This document shows positions 8,450-16,802 of a stretch of DNA of 64,000 bases, one piece after another. Positions within the stretch are counted from its first letter, which is position 1; the number at the start of each line of letters is the position of its first letter. The stretch comes from Candidatus Neomarinimicrobiota bacterium (GTDB lineage: Bacteria; Fidelibacterota; Marinisomatia; Marinisomatales; S15-B10). The stretch spans positions 1-64,000 of the forward strand of contig JAZGBI010000022.1 in assembly GCA_036476315.1 (NCBI GenBank). Direction: 5' to 3'. The notes below the pieces were generated by a model. It did not search any database. It was given only the letters and a program-made list of their open reading frames with translations, and had not been told where the DNA came from. Position numbers and translations under genes: made by a program.

Positions 8450-9592
8450 CTAGGCCCTTCCCATCGCCTGTTCCAGGTCGTCGACAATATCACCCGGATC
8501 TTCAATTCCCACGGAAATGCGAATCAATCCGTCTGTGAGGCCCCGCGCATGTCGCTCCTCTTTGGGAACGTCTCCGTGAGTCATCGTTGCAGGGTGCGTG
8601 ATCATGGTTTCCACGGAGCCAAGACTCTCGGCCAGTGAGCACAACCTCACACTATTCATGACGGTCCTCGCAGCAGGGATTCCCCCCTTCAATTCGAAGG
8701 AGATCATTCCGCCAAACCCGGACATCTGCTCTTTTGCCACCTCGTGCTGAGGATGAGAAGGTAGTCCCGGATACATGACTCTGGTCACTTTCGGATGGTT
8801 TTCCAAGAATAGTGCCACTTTTCGTCCATTGGAATCGTGACGTGCCATTCGAAGTGAGAGCGTCTTCACGCCGAGAAGTGTCAGCCAGCAATCGAAAGGA
8901 CCTGGAATGGCACCGATTGTCTTTTGCACGAATTTCAACTTCTCAAGAATATCCTTCCGGTTTGTGATCACCACGCCGCCGATGAGTTGATTGTGCCCAC
9001 TCAAGTACTTACTGGTGCTGTGCATGACCATATGGGCGCCAAATTCGAGTGGTCTTAAGAAAACCGGAGTGGCAAAAGTGGAGTCCACAGCGTAGTACAG
9101 TCCCCTCTCTCTGGCAATCTCCCCCATAACTTTTAGATCTGTTACCTTCAAGAGAGGATTCGTGGGCGTTTCCACCCAGAGCATCTTGGTCTTTGAGCGG
9201 ACAGCGTCTCTGACCTTCTCCGGACTGGATGTATCCACGTACGTGAACTCAAGATCGTATTTCACGAGAATATTACTGAAATATCGATACACTCCACCAT
9301 ATACGTCATCGGAACAGACCAGATGATCGCCGGCCTTCAAGAGTTTCAAACAGGCATCGACAGCTGCCATTCCACTGGCAAAGGAAACACCGTATCCCCC
9401 CCCCTCAATGGCTGCCAGATTCGCCTCCAAAAGTTTCCTCGTGGGATTGGCTGACCGGGTGTAGTCAAATCCCTTGTCCTTTCCCACCTCCTCAAGGACG
9501 TAAGTCGCGGTCTGGTAGAGGGGCGGAAGTATTGAGCCCGTTGTCGGATCGGGCTCAATCGCTGCCCTGACGACTTTTGTGTCAAATTTCAC
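8450..9592 (-). CDS. Cystathionine gamma-lyase/gamma-synthase
   Basis: The 380-aa PLP enzyme has the canonical set: PLYQTATYV, YTRSANPTR, FASGMAAVDA, the DVYGGVYRYF stretch, ETPTNPLLK, AVDSTFATP and the PLP lysine in HSTSKYLSGHNQ. This matches the MetB/CGL branch. A cystathionine beta-synthase-type gene lies just upstream on the same strand, so reverse transsulfuration (cystathionine to cysteine plus 2-oxobutyrate) is the likelier role. Gamma-synthase activity cannot be excluded from sequence. The reading frame is complete and of typical length. Confidence 0.9.
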   Translation of the reverse strand: MKFDTKVVRAAIEPDPTTGSILPPLYQTATYVLEEVGKDKGFDYTRSANPTRKLLEANLAAIEGGGYGVSFASGMAAVDACLKLLKAGDHLVCSDDVYGGVYRYFSNILVKYDLEFTYVDTSSPEKVRDAVRSKTKMLWVETPTNPLLKVTDLKVMGEIARERGLYYAVDSTFATPVFLRPLEFGAHMVMHSTSKYLSGHNQLIGGVVITNRKDILEKLKFVQKTIGAIPGPFDCWLTLLGVKTLSLRMARHDSNGRKVALFLENHPKVTRVMYPGLPSHPQHEVAKEQMSGFGGMISFELKGGIPAARTVMNSVRLCSLAESLGSVETMITHPATMTHGDVPKEERHARGLTDGLIRISVGIEDPGDIVDDLEQAMGRA

Positions 9593-9684
9593 TTTCTTCT
9601 CCTTTCACTTTGCAGCCACGAAGTCACGAAGACACAAAGACTGCAGAACTATTCTTCTTATTCCATATCAAAGGTTGTTTCGTC

Positions 9685-9894
9685 CTAAACAATCGGGAGG
9701 TCTACTTGCCTTTGAAATTGAAGTTCTCGCTCGAACAGCTCATGACAAAAACAGACCTCATAGATCTTTTCAAATAAGCCTGGCCCCAGAGTCGTGTGCA
9801 CTCTAAATGCCGCGCCGACAATCTTTGCAGCTAACTCCTCTTCTTTGCTGCTCAAGGCCCTAAAGTTCTTGGTGCTTCTGTGTCTTTGCGGCAT
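9685..9894 (-). pseudogene. GxxExxY family protein, C-terminally truncated
   Basis: The 69 residues contain the family core: ELAAKIVGAAFRVHTTLGPG followed by LFEKIYEVCFCHEL and RQVDLPIV. Intact GxxExxY proteins run on for about 50 more residues with a DLLV/ELK stretch, and none of the three downstream frames supplies it before further stops. The start chosen (9894) shares a base with the stop codon of the upstream PLP synthase gene. The sequence just downstream (9613-9645) is low-complexity CACGAAG/ACACAAAG repeat. Most likely a remnant, since the conserved C-terminus is gone. The family's function is unknown. Confidence 0.7.
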
Positions 9895-10847
9895 CAACCG
9901 AGAAATCCCTTTTTCCTCATCCAATCGTCATCCACGAACTTGCTCAAATAATTCCGCATTGAGTCGGGGAGAATCACGAGACATCTGTCACCTTTCCTGA
10001 GTTCCGGGGCAACCTGAAGGGCTGCCCACACGGCTGAGCCCGACGATCCTCCCACGAGCAGGCCTTCCTCACGAATCAACCTTCTCGCCATGACGAAAGA
10101 ATCTCTGTCATTGACCTTGACATACCTGTCCACCAGGGAATTATCCAACACATCCGGAAAGAAATCATACCCGATTCCCTCCACCAGGTACGGATAAACC
10201 TCCTCCCCCCCCCCGAGAATGGATCCGTAAGGGTCGACCCCCACTATGGTAACATCTGGCATTTCTTCTTTCAGCCTTTTCGCCACCCCGGTCACGGTTC
10301 CCCCGGTCCCCACCCCGATGACCACCATGCTCAGGTTGTCACCCATGTCTTCAAGAATCTCCTCGCCAGTTTGGTAATAGTGCGCGTCAGTGTTACCAGG
10401 ATTGCTATACTGATCGAGGATATGGGAGTTGGGAATCTCATCGTTGAGCTGCCTGGCAACACCGATGTGGCTTTCGGGAGCGTCCCAGGCCGCTTCGGTG
10501 GGCGTACGGACAATTTCTGCCCCAAGGGCCTCAAGGATGACTTCCTTTTCCCTGCTCATCTTCTCCGGCATGGTGACAATCATGCGGTAGCCCCTCACCG
10601 CTGCTACCAGAGCCATTCCAATCCCGGTATTGCCTGACGTGGGTTCGATGAGAGTATCCCCGGGCTTAATGCGTCCTGACTTCTCCGCTTCCTCAATCAT
10701 TCTGACGGCGATGCGGTCCTTTACCGAACCTCCAGCGTTCAGAAACTCGCACTTTCCATAAAGGTCACAGTCAAGATCGGACCCGACTCTTTGAAGTCTA
10801 ACGACAGGAGAATTACAGGTTGCCTCTAAAATATTGTCTAGAATCAT
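9894..10847 (-). CDS. Cystathionine beta-synthase-type PLP enzyme (catalytic core only)
   Basis: The 317-aa fold-type II PLP enzyme has the Schiff-base lysine in [12 protein letters not shown], the substrate loop PTSGNTGIG and the phosphate-binding [10 protein letters not shown]. Several stretches fit cystathionine beta-synthase better than O-acetylserine sulfhydrylase: [29 protein letters not shown] and the C-terminal [13 protein letters not shown]. The regulatory CBS-domain pair is absent, as in many bacterial forms. With the gamma-lyase/synthase gene downstream it would convert homocysteine and serine to cysteine through cystathionine. A cysteine-synthase role remains possible. It begins the minus-strand unit and is divergent from hisC. 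Confidence 0.88.
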   Translation of the reverse strand: MILDNILEATCNSPVVRLQRVGSDLDCDLYGKCEFLNAGGSVKDRIAVRMIEEAEKSGRIKPGDTLIEPTSGNTGIGMALVAAVRGYRMIVTMPEKMSREKEVILEALGAEIVRTPTEAAWDAPESHIGVARQLNDEIPNSHILDQYSNPGNTDAHYYQTGEEILEDMGDNLSMVVIGVGTGGTVTGVAKRLKEEMPDVTIVGVDPYGSILGGGEEVYPYLVEGIGYDFFPDVLDNSLVDRYVKVNDRDSFVMARRLIREEGLLVGGSSGSAVWAALQVAPELRKGDRCLVILPDSMRNYLSKFVDDDWMRKKGFLG

Positions 10848-11029
10848 GTGGGTTCCTCACAAAACGAATTCATCAATACATCTCACCAAAGCTCTGTGTA
10901 AATTCATGGTGTGATGGCAGAAATGTAGTCATTGCAGAAGGCTCGATTCGAATCCCTCTTGAGGAGAATGTTAGCAAACTTTCGGGAGGGAAAAAATGAA
11001 AAATGTCTTCAGACGGGCCCGAATAATCA
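10848..11029. other. Divergent intergenic region between the CBS-type gene and hisC
   Basis: These 182 bp should hold both promoters, but I see no convincing -35/-10 pair. A tRNA T-loop-like string GATTCGAATCCCT at 10945-10957 lacks a pairing stem and acceptor arm. Confidence 0.4.
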
Positions 11030-12115
11030 ATGCCCCTTGTTCCGAAAAACATCAAAGAGCTCGCCCCTTACATCCCAGGCCGGCCCATTGAACAGGTCCG
11101 CAGGGAGCTTGGCCTCTCGGAGATCTCTCAACTGGCGTCAAACGAGAATCCCCTGGGTCCCTCTCCGATGGCTGTCGAAGCACTCCGAAGGGAATCGACC
11201 CAGTCAAACCGATACCCGGAGTCGGGAGGGAACGGACTTCGAAAAGAGTTGGCGGTCAGATTTAACATTAAGACTGAAAATGTGATACTGGGAGCGGGAT
11301 CCGAAAGTGTTATGGCCACCATTATGCGGACGTTTCTTCTTCCTGAGGATGAAATCATCACGGCAGCCGACTCCTTTCTCGGGTTTACCCTGTTGGCCAG
11401 GGCGAGCGGAAAACGAGTCCACTGGGTCCCCATGAAAGACAACCGGTATGATCTGGAATCCATGGCCACGCACATCAATGAATACACGAAGATTATCTAC
11501 CTCGCAAATCCTGACAATCCCATGGGGACCTATTTCACTGTCGAAGAATTCGACTCGTTCATGGAAAAAGTCCCTGCCCGGGTCCTTATCATTATGGACG
11601 AGGCTTACTTTGAATTCGCCCGGCATCTATCTGACTATCCGGACTCGATGCACTACCGGTACGATAATGTCATCACGCTTCGGACTTTTTCCAAAGCTTA
11701 CGGTCTGGCGGGAGTTCGCATCGGTTACGGATTCGCCCATGATGAACTCATATCCAACCTTATGAAAGTAAAACCTACTTTCGAGCCATCGCGCCTGGCC
11801 CTTGTCGCAGGAACTGCAGCTCTGGACGACACAGACCATCTCAAGAAAACTGTGGAGCTCACCCATAAGGGTATTGAATTCCTCAATGAATCGTTTAGCC
11901 AACTGGGAATTCCTTTCGTACCCTCCGCCGCCAACTTCGTCACCACCAGATGGAAATCGGAAGTCCGGGCGGAAGAGATCTGCCAGAAGACCCTGAAAAT
12001 GGGGGTGATCCTGAGACATCTAAAACCGTTCGGATGGCCTTCCCGCATCCGCGTATCCGTGGGCCTTCCACATGAGAATGAAAAAGTCGCAAGCGCGTTG
12101 AAATCATTTCTGTAA
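11030..12115 (+). CDS. hisC: Histidinol-phosphate aminotransferase family protein
   Basis: The 361-aa class I/II PLP aminotransferase shows the HisC landmarks: SNENPLGPSP near residue 37, LGAGSESV, LANPDNPMGT, DEAYFEF and the PLP-lysine segment FSKAYGLAGVRIGYG. The C-terminal RVSVGLPHEN is also standard. HisC converts imidazole-acetol phosphate and glutamate to histidinol phosphate. No other his gene is nearby, so it could also serve aromatic amino acid synthesis, as some isolated HisC proteins do. The ribosome site before ATG 11030 is weak. A truncated adenylate-forming enzyme gene follows 75 bp downstream on the same strand. Confidence 0.9.
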   Translation: MPLVPKNIKELAPYIPGRPIEQVRRELGLSEISQLASNENPLGPSPMAVEALRRESTQSNRYPESGGNGLRKELAVRFNIKTENVILGAGSESVMATIMRTFLLPEDEIITAADSFLGFTLLARASGKRVHWVPMKDNRYDLESMATHINEYTKIIYLANPDNPMGTYFTVEEFDSFMEKVPARVLIIMDEAYFEFARHLSDYPDSMHYRYDNVITLRTFSKAYGLAGVRIGYGFAHDELISNLMKVKPTFEPSRLALVAGTAALDDTDHLKKTVELTHKGIEFLNESFSQLGIPFVPSAANFVTTRWKSEVRAEEICQKTLKMGVILRHLKPFGWPSRIRVSVGLPHENEKVASALKSFL

Positions 12116-12190
12116 CTGTCAACGCACACCACACCGAGTGGCGTATCCGTACTGGAAGATTCCTCAATCCTTCCAAACTGTTCCCGGGAA

Positions 12191-13453
12191 ATGAGATCCT
12201 GGGATTTTCCACTTGAACAGTTGAGCCCCGACGCTATGGATCACGAAAGCGGAAACACCGTTCACTCTGTCAACGGCGTCCCCCCATCGGAGATAATGAT
12301 TCCATACCCCAGTATCCGTTCTCTTCTGGAGTCACAGGTTCGACGCTATGGTGACAGATCATTCGTGATTTCCTCCTCAGAGGGAAGCAGAACAAAACTC
12401 TCGTACAACGGATTCTCCCGGCGGGTCTCCCACCTGGCGGCCTTGCTGCAGTCCGAAGGGCTTGCCCATGGTGACCGAATCGCAATCCCTGCGGGGAACG
12501 GCATTCAAACCCTCGTGGAATACTTCGCAATCTGGATGATGGGGTGTGTCGGAGTTCCCGTCAATGCGACGCGAGAGGAACGAAACCGTTCCTCCGTTCG
12601 CAGGTCTCGGGCTTCCACGGTGCTTTTTGAGATGAAGGAGGGTTTGCGCACCGTACATGGCTTCCGTACGGGCAGGAAATCCAAGCTCCGGGACGACGTG
12701 TTAATCGTTCTCCGAACTGATAACAGGGGAAACTTGAGGGGGATTGTTCTCTCTCATTACAATATTCTGGTCAATGCCATGGCCATCGCCGGTTCTCTCG
12801 AATTGACCGATGACCAGACGGTCCTCTGCACAGCTCCTCTCAGCGGCGTTACAGGTATTGTGGGATGCATTATGTCAGCACTCTATGCAGGATGCCGAAT
12901 TGTGTTAGGCACTGAAGGAAAGCCGGACTTTCTTCTGAAACTCATAGACAGGGAGGGGGTACACCTGGCCTTTGCAGACGCGCAACTGCTGACCGGTTTT
13001 CTCGGGTCCTCCGGATTTCGCCGGAAAAACTCACAGTCCACATTCAAGTGCTTCGTTTCCTCTCACCGCCATCTTGCACCGGATATCACCCGGAAAGTTG
13101 AGCGGAAGTTCAACGTTCGGGTCATTCCCGGATTTGAAATTGCCGAGGCAACATGCTTTTCCAGCTTCCCACCCCTCTCTTTCTCCCAGCCCGAATCCAC
13201 GGAGGGTCTCCCCGTGGGAACAGCCCTTCATGCATGCGAAATGACCGTCCTGGACGGGCAAGGCGAGGAATGTTCTGAGGGGCAGACGGGATGGGTTGCC
13301 GTCCGGGGGCATCACGTCATGAAAGGCTACCTGGACGATGAGAAAGCTACAGCGCACGCTTTCAGGTTTGGATGGCTTGACAGTGGAGAGAGGGGATTCT
13401 ACGAGAAGAGTCCTGACGGCGTCAAGTATTTCACCGTCACTGGAAGAAAGTGA
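12191..13453 (+). CDS. Degenerate, C-terminally truncated adenylate-forming (ANL superfamily) protein
   Basis: The 420-aa frame follows the N-terminal domain of acyl-CoA synthetases/AMP ligases: an N-terminal SYNGFSRRVSHLAALL, GDRIAIPAGNG, LSHYNIL, a substrate-pocket region, and late motifs GWVAVRGHHVMKGY and FGWLDSGERG. Two key parts are wrong. The ATP-binding P-loop TSGTTGxPKG is replaced by RTDNRGNLRG, losing the Thr/Ser/Gly cluster and the lysine. The protein also ends at TGRK, exactly where the hinge (GRxK) should lead into the roughly 110-residue C-terminal domain with the catalytic lysine. A period-7 repeat array starts 4 bp after the stop. Catalysis as a ligase is unlikely. It is either a decaying gene or a non-catalytic homologue. 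Confidence 0.75.
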   Translation: MRSWDFPLEQLSPDAMDHESGNTVHSVNGVPPSEIMIPYPSIRSLLESQVRRYGDRSFVISSSEGSRTKLSYNGFSRRVSHLAALLQSEGLAHGDRIAIPAGNGIQTLVEYFAIWMMGCVGVPVNATREERNRSSVRRSRASTVLFEMKEGLRTVHGFRTGRKSKLRDDVLIVLRTDNRGNLRGIVLSHYNILVNAMAIAGSLELTDDQTVLCTAPLSGVTGIVGCIMSALYAGCRIVLGTEGKPDFLLKLIDREGVHLAFADAQLLTGFLGSSGFRRKNSQSTFKCFVSSHRHLAPDITRKVERKFNVRVIPGFEIAEATCFSSFPPLSFSQPESTEGLPVGTALHACEMTVLDGQGEECSEGQTGWVAVRGHHVMKGYLDDEKATAHAFRFGWLDSGERGFYEKSPDGVKYFTVTGRK

Positions 13454-13456
13454 TAA

Positions 13457-13686
13457 ACGTTAGACGTTGTACGTTAGACGTTCGACGTTATGAGTTAGAC
13501 GTTAGGCGTTGGACGCATCACGGATTAAGTATCAAGTATCAAGGATGAAGTATCAAGTAACAAGGATCCCCGTACGCTGACGCTACGGGACAGGCAAGGA
13601 ACAAGTATCAAGTAACAAGGATCAAGTGACAAGGATCAAGTAACCAGTCACCAGTTGGCAGTTGGCAGTTTCACGCATTACGCATC
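13457..13686 (+). repeat. Intergenic period-7 arrays (ACGTTAG, then AAGTATC) split by a hairpin
   Basis: Sixteen heptamers run in one uninterrupted phase from 13457 to 13568: first ACGTTAG-type units, then AAGTATC/AAGGATC-type units. A hairpin follows (13567-13594), then about 13 more heptamers to 13686 that grade from AAGTATC to CAGTTGG. The array fills the gap between two convergent genes (335 bp, 13454-13788). The AAGTATC units are the reverse complement of the ACTTGAT units at 28026-28219. No gene is present. Confidence 0.8.
13567..13594 (-). repeat. 28-bp hairpin, inverted exact copy of 28157-28184
   Basis: The stem is CCCGTA-N9-TACGGG read on either strand. All 28 bases match the reverse complement of 28157-28184. 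In both places the hairpin interrupts an ATCAAGT/ACTTGAT-type array, so array and hairpin seem to travel as one element. Confidence 0.85.
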
Positions 13687-13788
13687 ATTTTCTCCATTTC
13701 TCCAACATCAATAATTAATTGTCAATGGTCCATAGTCAATCGTCAGTGTTCTCCATTTCTCCACTACTCCGTTCGTGTTCGGCGTTAG

Positions 13789-14910
13789 TCAAGTTTGAAG
13801 ATAGCCGATTCGGTGTTCAATCGATGGATGACTGTGGAAGAGAAACTCAACAACGGGATGAGGATCCCTGTCGGCCAGATTCAATTCGGCAAGTCTTTCC
13901 AGAGCTTCGACCAGGGGGGCCGCGTTACCGCCGAGCATCTCCTTAGAAAAACTGTCCGCTGCCCGTTCATACAAACGGCTGACGGAGTTTTGTACGGGAT
14001 GCGTTACAAATCCATAGACTCCGAGGAGAAGTATGAGGAGAGGAAGTGGAGCTAGGTTGCCCATCGATTCATATCCGAGCCTTGCTGACCATCCCGAATA
14101 AACCATGGAAACAACGTACAGGCCAAGAAAAGTGAAGAGTGTCCCGAGGACAATCATTTTCCAGAGATGCTTTCCCTTGAAGTGACCCAGCTCGTGAGCC
14201 AACACGGCGTCAATTTCATTGGGAGAAAAATTGTCCACAAGGTTATCCGCGAGCAGAATCCTTTTTGACTTGCCAATACCTGTAAATGCGGCGTTTGCCT
14301 TCCTCGTTGTCTTGCTCAAGTCAAATTGGAAAACGCCCTGCACTTTCATCCCAACGGATTCACACCTGTTCCTCACCAGCGCTTCTAATTCCTCATTTTC
14401 GACGGGAACAAATTTGTAGAAGAGAGGGAAGATTAGAACGGGTGCCAGTCTTCCCAGAAGCACGGTGAAGAAAAAGGCGAAAATCCCCACCGGGATCCAC
14501 CAGTGTACTACGGTGGTGAGGAAATAATAGAATACGATGAGCACGGGTGCGCCAATGACAACCGCAACGAACACCTCTTTTGATTTCTCCCACCAATAGG
14601 ACTTCAAGGTTAGACTCGAGAGTTCATACTTGTGCTCAAGGATGTAGTCGATGTACAAGGAAAGAGGAATCATCAGTATCAACTCAACGATTCCAATGAC
14701 CGCGGCGAGAACGAGGAGCGCCAGGTAAGGGTTAGATGTAATAGAGTATGCCCACCTTTCCACCGTCGCGGTAAATCCCCCGAGCACGATTATCAGAAGA
14801 TACAGCCAGCCAAGGAAAGTCTCACCAAGACCGGCCACGAGCTTGATCGTATTGTACCGCTTCGACCGCTTCAAGATTCTTCCATCGGAGATGTCATTTA
14901 CGACTGTCAT
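13789..14910 (-). CDS. M48 family (Ste24-like) membrane zinc metallopeptidase
   Basis: The 373-aa integral membrane protein has several hydrophobic segments in its N-terminal half, the zinc site HELGHFKGKHL near residue 240, two further membrane segments, and the third ligand in RAADSFSKEM. The final FLFHSHPSIEHR is the conserved C-terminal Ste24 motif. The layout matches CAAX-protease-like M48A peptidases, which in bacteria act in membrane-protein quality control. I chose ATG 14910, which gives a 4-bp ATGA overlap with the upstream Nudix gene. Its 3' end faces the repeat array at 13457-13686. Confidence 0.9.
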   Translation of the reverse strand: MTVVNDISDGRILKRSKRYNTIKLVAGLGETFLGWLYLLIIVLGGFTATVERWAYSITSNPYLALLVLAAVIGIVELILMIPLSLYIDYILEHKYELSSLTLKSYWWEKSKEVFVAVVIGAPVLIVFYYFLTTVVHWWIPVGIFAFFFTVLLGRLAPVLIFPLFYKFVPVENEELEALVRNRCESVGMKVQGVFQFDLSKTTRKANAAFTGIGKSKRILLADNLVDNFSPNEIDAVLAHELGHFKGKHLWKMIVLGTLFTFLGLYVVSMVYSGWSARLGYESMGNLAPLPLLILLLGVYGFVTHPVQNSVSRLYERAADSFSKEMLGGNAAPLVEALERLAELNLADRDPHPVVEFLFHSHPSIEHRIGYLQT

Positions 14911-15380
14911 GCGTACTTTTCCAGATTCACCTCTGACCACTTTACCCTCTCGTCGCGTTTGAGGAGCATGTCATGAAGGACTGCAATACTCTCTCTCTGC
15001 TGTGTCCAGCTCAATCGGGCGAATGCATCGTCAAAACTCAGCCACCGGAACTCGGTGTGTTCTTTGGACAGCCGCACCTCTTTCGATTCTACCTCCACAC
15101 CGAAAACCGGGACAACGTGCAGCCTGTCCCTGTAGGACTGGTAAAAAAGGCTCACATGATCAACCACAAAAATTCGGTTGGGATCGAGTCCCGTCTCCTC
15201 TTTCAGTTCTCTCAAAACCGTTTCCACGGCAGTCTCGCCTCCCTGCATCTTCCCGGCAACTCCCTGCCATAAATGTCCATAAACAGCCTCCTCATTCCGT
15301 TTGAGCAAAAGATACAACGGCTTCCCACCTTCCCATCGGTAGGCATAGCTGTCCACGTGTGTTGAAATAATGTCAGTCAT
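14907..15380 (-). CDS. Nudix hydrolase
   Basis: The 157-aa protein has a Nudix box beginning GKMQGGE and continuing VLRELKEETGLD, which satisfies Gx5Ex7REUxEExGU. Flanking features (SYAYRWEGG, FRWLSFDDAFARLSW) resemble the NudB/dihydroneopterin-triphosphate pyrophosphatase group, but the substrate cannot be fixed from sequence. It overlaps tgt upstream by 8 bp and the M48 peptidase downstream by 4 bp, so the three are translated as a unit. Confidence 0.9.
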   Translation of the reverse strand: MTDIISTHVDSYAYRWEGGKPLYLLLKRNEEAVYGHLWQGVAGKMQGGETAVETVLRELKEETGLDPNRIFVVDHVSLFYQSYRDRLHVVPVFGVEVESKEVRLSKEHTEFRWLSFDDAFARLSWTQQRESIAVLHDMLLKRDERVKWSEVNLEKYA

Positions 15381-16506
15381 GAGTCGTCTCCCTCACCTTT
15401 GCCAGAAACTGGCGGGACCACGATAAGTAGGTTCCTTCCTGGATCTCCTTTCGAATTCTGGACATGAGATCCAGATAGAAAGTAACGTTGTGAAGAGAAC
15501 CCAGATGAAGCCCCAGAATCTCATTCAAGTTATACAGATGTCGAAGGTACGCCCGTGAAAAAGTCCTGCATCCGTGGCAGGCGCACGTTTCGTCAACGGG
15601 CGAAAAATCAAGTTTGTACTTTTCGTTCAACACATTGATGGTGCCGTTCCAGGTAAACAGTTGGCCGTTCCGGGCGTTTCGCGTGGGGATCACGCAGTCA
15701 AACATATCCATCCCAAGCCTCACGGCCCGGACAATATCCTGTGGCTTTCCCACCCCCATCAGATATCGAATCTTATCCCTGGGGAGTAGATGATCCATGA
15801 GAGATACGGTATCGAACATGGCGGACTTTTCCTCTCCCACAGCCAGGCCGCCCACGGCCACACCAATGTTGGCAAGGGGCAAGAGTTCTTCTGTACTCTG
15901 TTGTCGCAGTTCTTTCTGTATTCCGCCCTGAACAATGGGAAAAAAAGTGTCCCTCTTTCCATAAGATTCTGATGTCTGTTTCAGGTAATCGAAGCACCGG
16001 TTGGCCCAGGTAGTCGTTAGACTGACCGCCCGAGCGATTTCTTCCAGGGGTGCATCACCGGGCGGGCATACGTCAAGAGACATGATAATATCACTCCCCA
16101 ACACCCGTTGAATTTCCATCGACTTCTCCGGAGTCATTTCATGGACACTCCCATTCAAAGTCGATTTGAACGTCACACCATCAGCGCTTATCTCTCTCAA
16201 TTCTGCCAGACTGAACACCTGAAAGCCCCCGCTGTCGGTGACGATTGACCGGTCCCATGCCATGAACGCATGTAGTCCTGCTGCCTTCTGAATGATCTCC
16301 ATTCCAGGACGAAGGTAGAGATGATACGCATTCCCGAGAACGATGGAAGCTCCTGCTGATTCCAGATCACGCGGAGCCAGGGTTTTTACCGCCCCGTAGG
16401 TACCGATGGGAATGAAGACAGGCGTTTCGATGTCTCCATGATCTGTGGAGAAGAGGCCACGTCTCGCAGACGTAGCCGGGTCACGTCTTTCCACCTTGAA
16501 ATTCAG
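15373..16506 (-). CDS. tgt: Queuine/preQ1 tRNA-ribosyltransferase
   Basis: The 377-aa enzyme exchanges guanine 34 of GUN-anticodon tRNAs for preQ1. Visible landmarks are IETPVFIPIGTYGAVK, the active-site DSGGFQVFSL, VGGLAVGE, the nucleophile region DCVIPTRNARNG and the zinc site CACHGCRTFSRAYLRHL with a later His in SLHN. The first standard start is GTG 16494 (MERRD), but the preceding in-frame codons CTG-AAT-TTC-AAG supply the usual first strand (xNFKV). AGGAG lies 6 nt before that CTG, so I place the start at CTG 16506. It overlaps the Nudix gene by 8 bp. Confidence 0.92.
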   Translation of the reverse strand: MNFKVERRDPATSARRGLFSTDHGDIETPVFIPIGTYGAVKTLAPRDLESAGASIVLGNAYHLYLRPGMEIIQKAAGLHAFMAWDRSIVTDSGGFQVFSLAELREISADGVTFKSTLNGSVHEMTPEKSMEIQRVLGSDIIMSLDVCPPGDAPLEEIARAVSLTTTWANRCFDYLKQTSESYGKRDTFFPIVQGGIQKELRQQSTEELLPLANIGVAVGGLAVGEEKSAMFDTVSLMDHLLPRDKIRYLMGVGKPQDIVRAVRLGMDMFDCVIPTRNARNGQLFTWNGTINVLNEKYKLDFSPVDETCACHGCRTFSRAYLRHLYNLNEILGLHLGSLHNVTFYLDLMSRIRKEIQEGTYLSWSRQFLAKVRETTHD

Positions 16507-16540
16507 ATCTCTCTCCTAATAAGAACTCAGTTCGCCTATT

Positions 16541-16797
16541 CTATTCATCAACCACATCCCGACTTGATCGGGACAGGGTGAACACAGAGCATATCAAATT
16601 GATATTAAGAACCTTACAATAGATCATTTCAAGACTATTTTGAGAATATTTCAGACACGTCATCGATCTCTAAACCTATGCCAATCATACTTCTCGATGA
16701 CCTTCCCGCCTGCTCCCTCCTCTTCGGGAGCAGGCGGGCAGGTGTGGTTTTGAGGCGAATCTCATCTCAAGATCCTTTGGAAGATCCTGTGGATAAT
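16541..16797. repeat. Composite intergenic repeat, copy A
   Basis: This stretch upstream of tgt and downstream of radA is homologous to 47461-47752 along its length. It starts at a CTATTCATCA block with the palindrome TCCCGACTTGATCGGGA, passes through an AT-rich middle with shared GACACGTCATC, and ends in the 34-bp CTCATCTC...GGAT unit at 16761-16794. Copy A carries a perfect 13-bp-arm hairpin (16705-16738) that copy B lacks. No gene lies in 16507-16802. Confidence 0.8.
16705..16738. repeat. GC-rich hairpin with 13-bp perfect arms
   Basis: CCCGCCTGCTCCC and GGGAGCAGGCGGG pair perfectly around an 8-nt loop. The same CCCGCCTGCTCCC/GGGAGCAGGCGGG words occur in the hairpins at 28220-28278 and 51684-51742, marking one family. 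Confidence 0.85.
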
Positions 16798-16802
16798 TGA
16801 GG

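Noticed and set aside
10941-10960. tRNA T-loop-like sequence GATTCGAATCCCT
   Set aside because: The flanking bases do not form a T-stem and no acceptor, D or anticodon arm can be drawn.
13457-13686. CRISPR-like regular repeats
   Set aside because: The 7-bp period is far too short, there are no spacers, and no cas genes are present. The same applies to 25094-25240 and 28026-28219.
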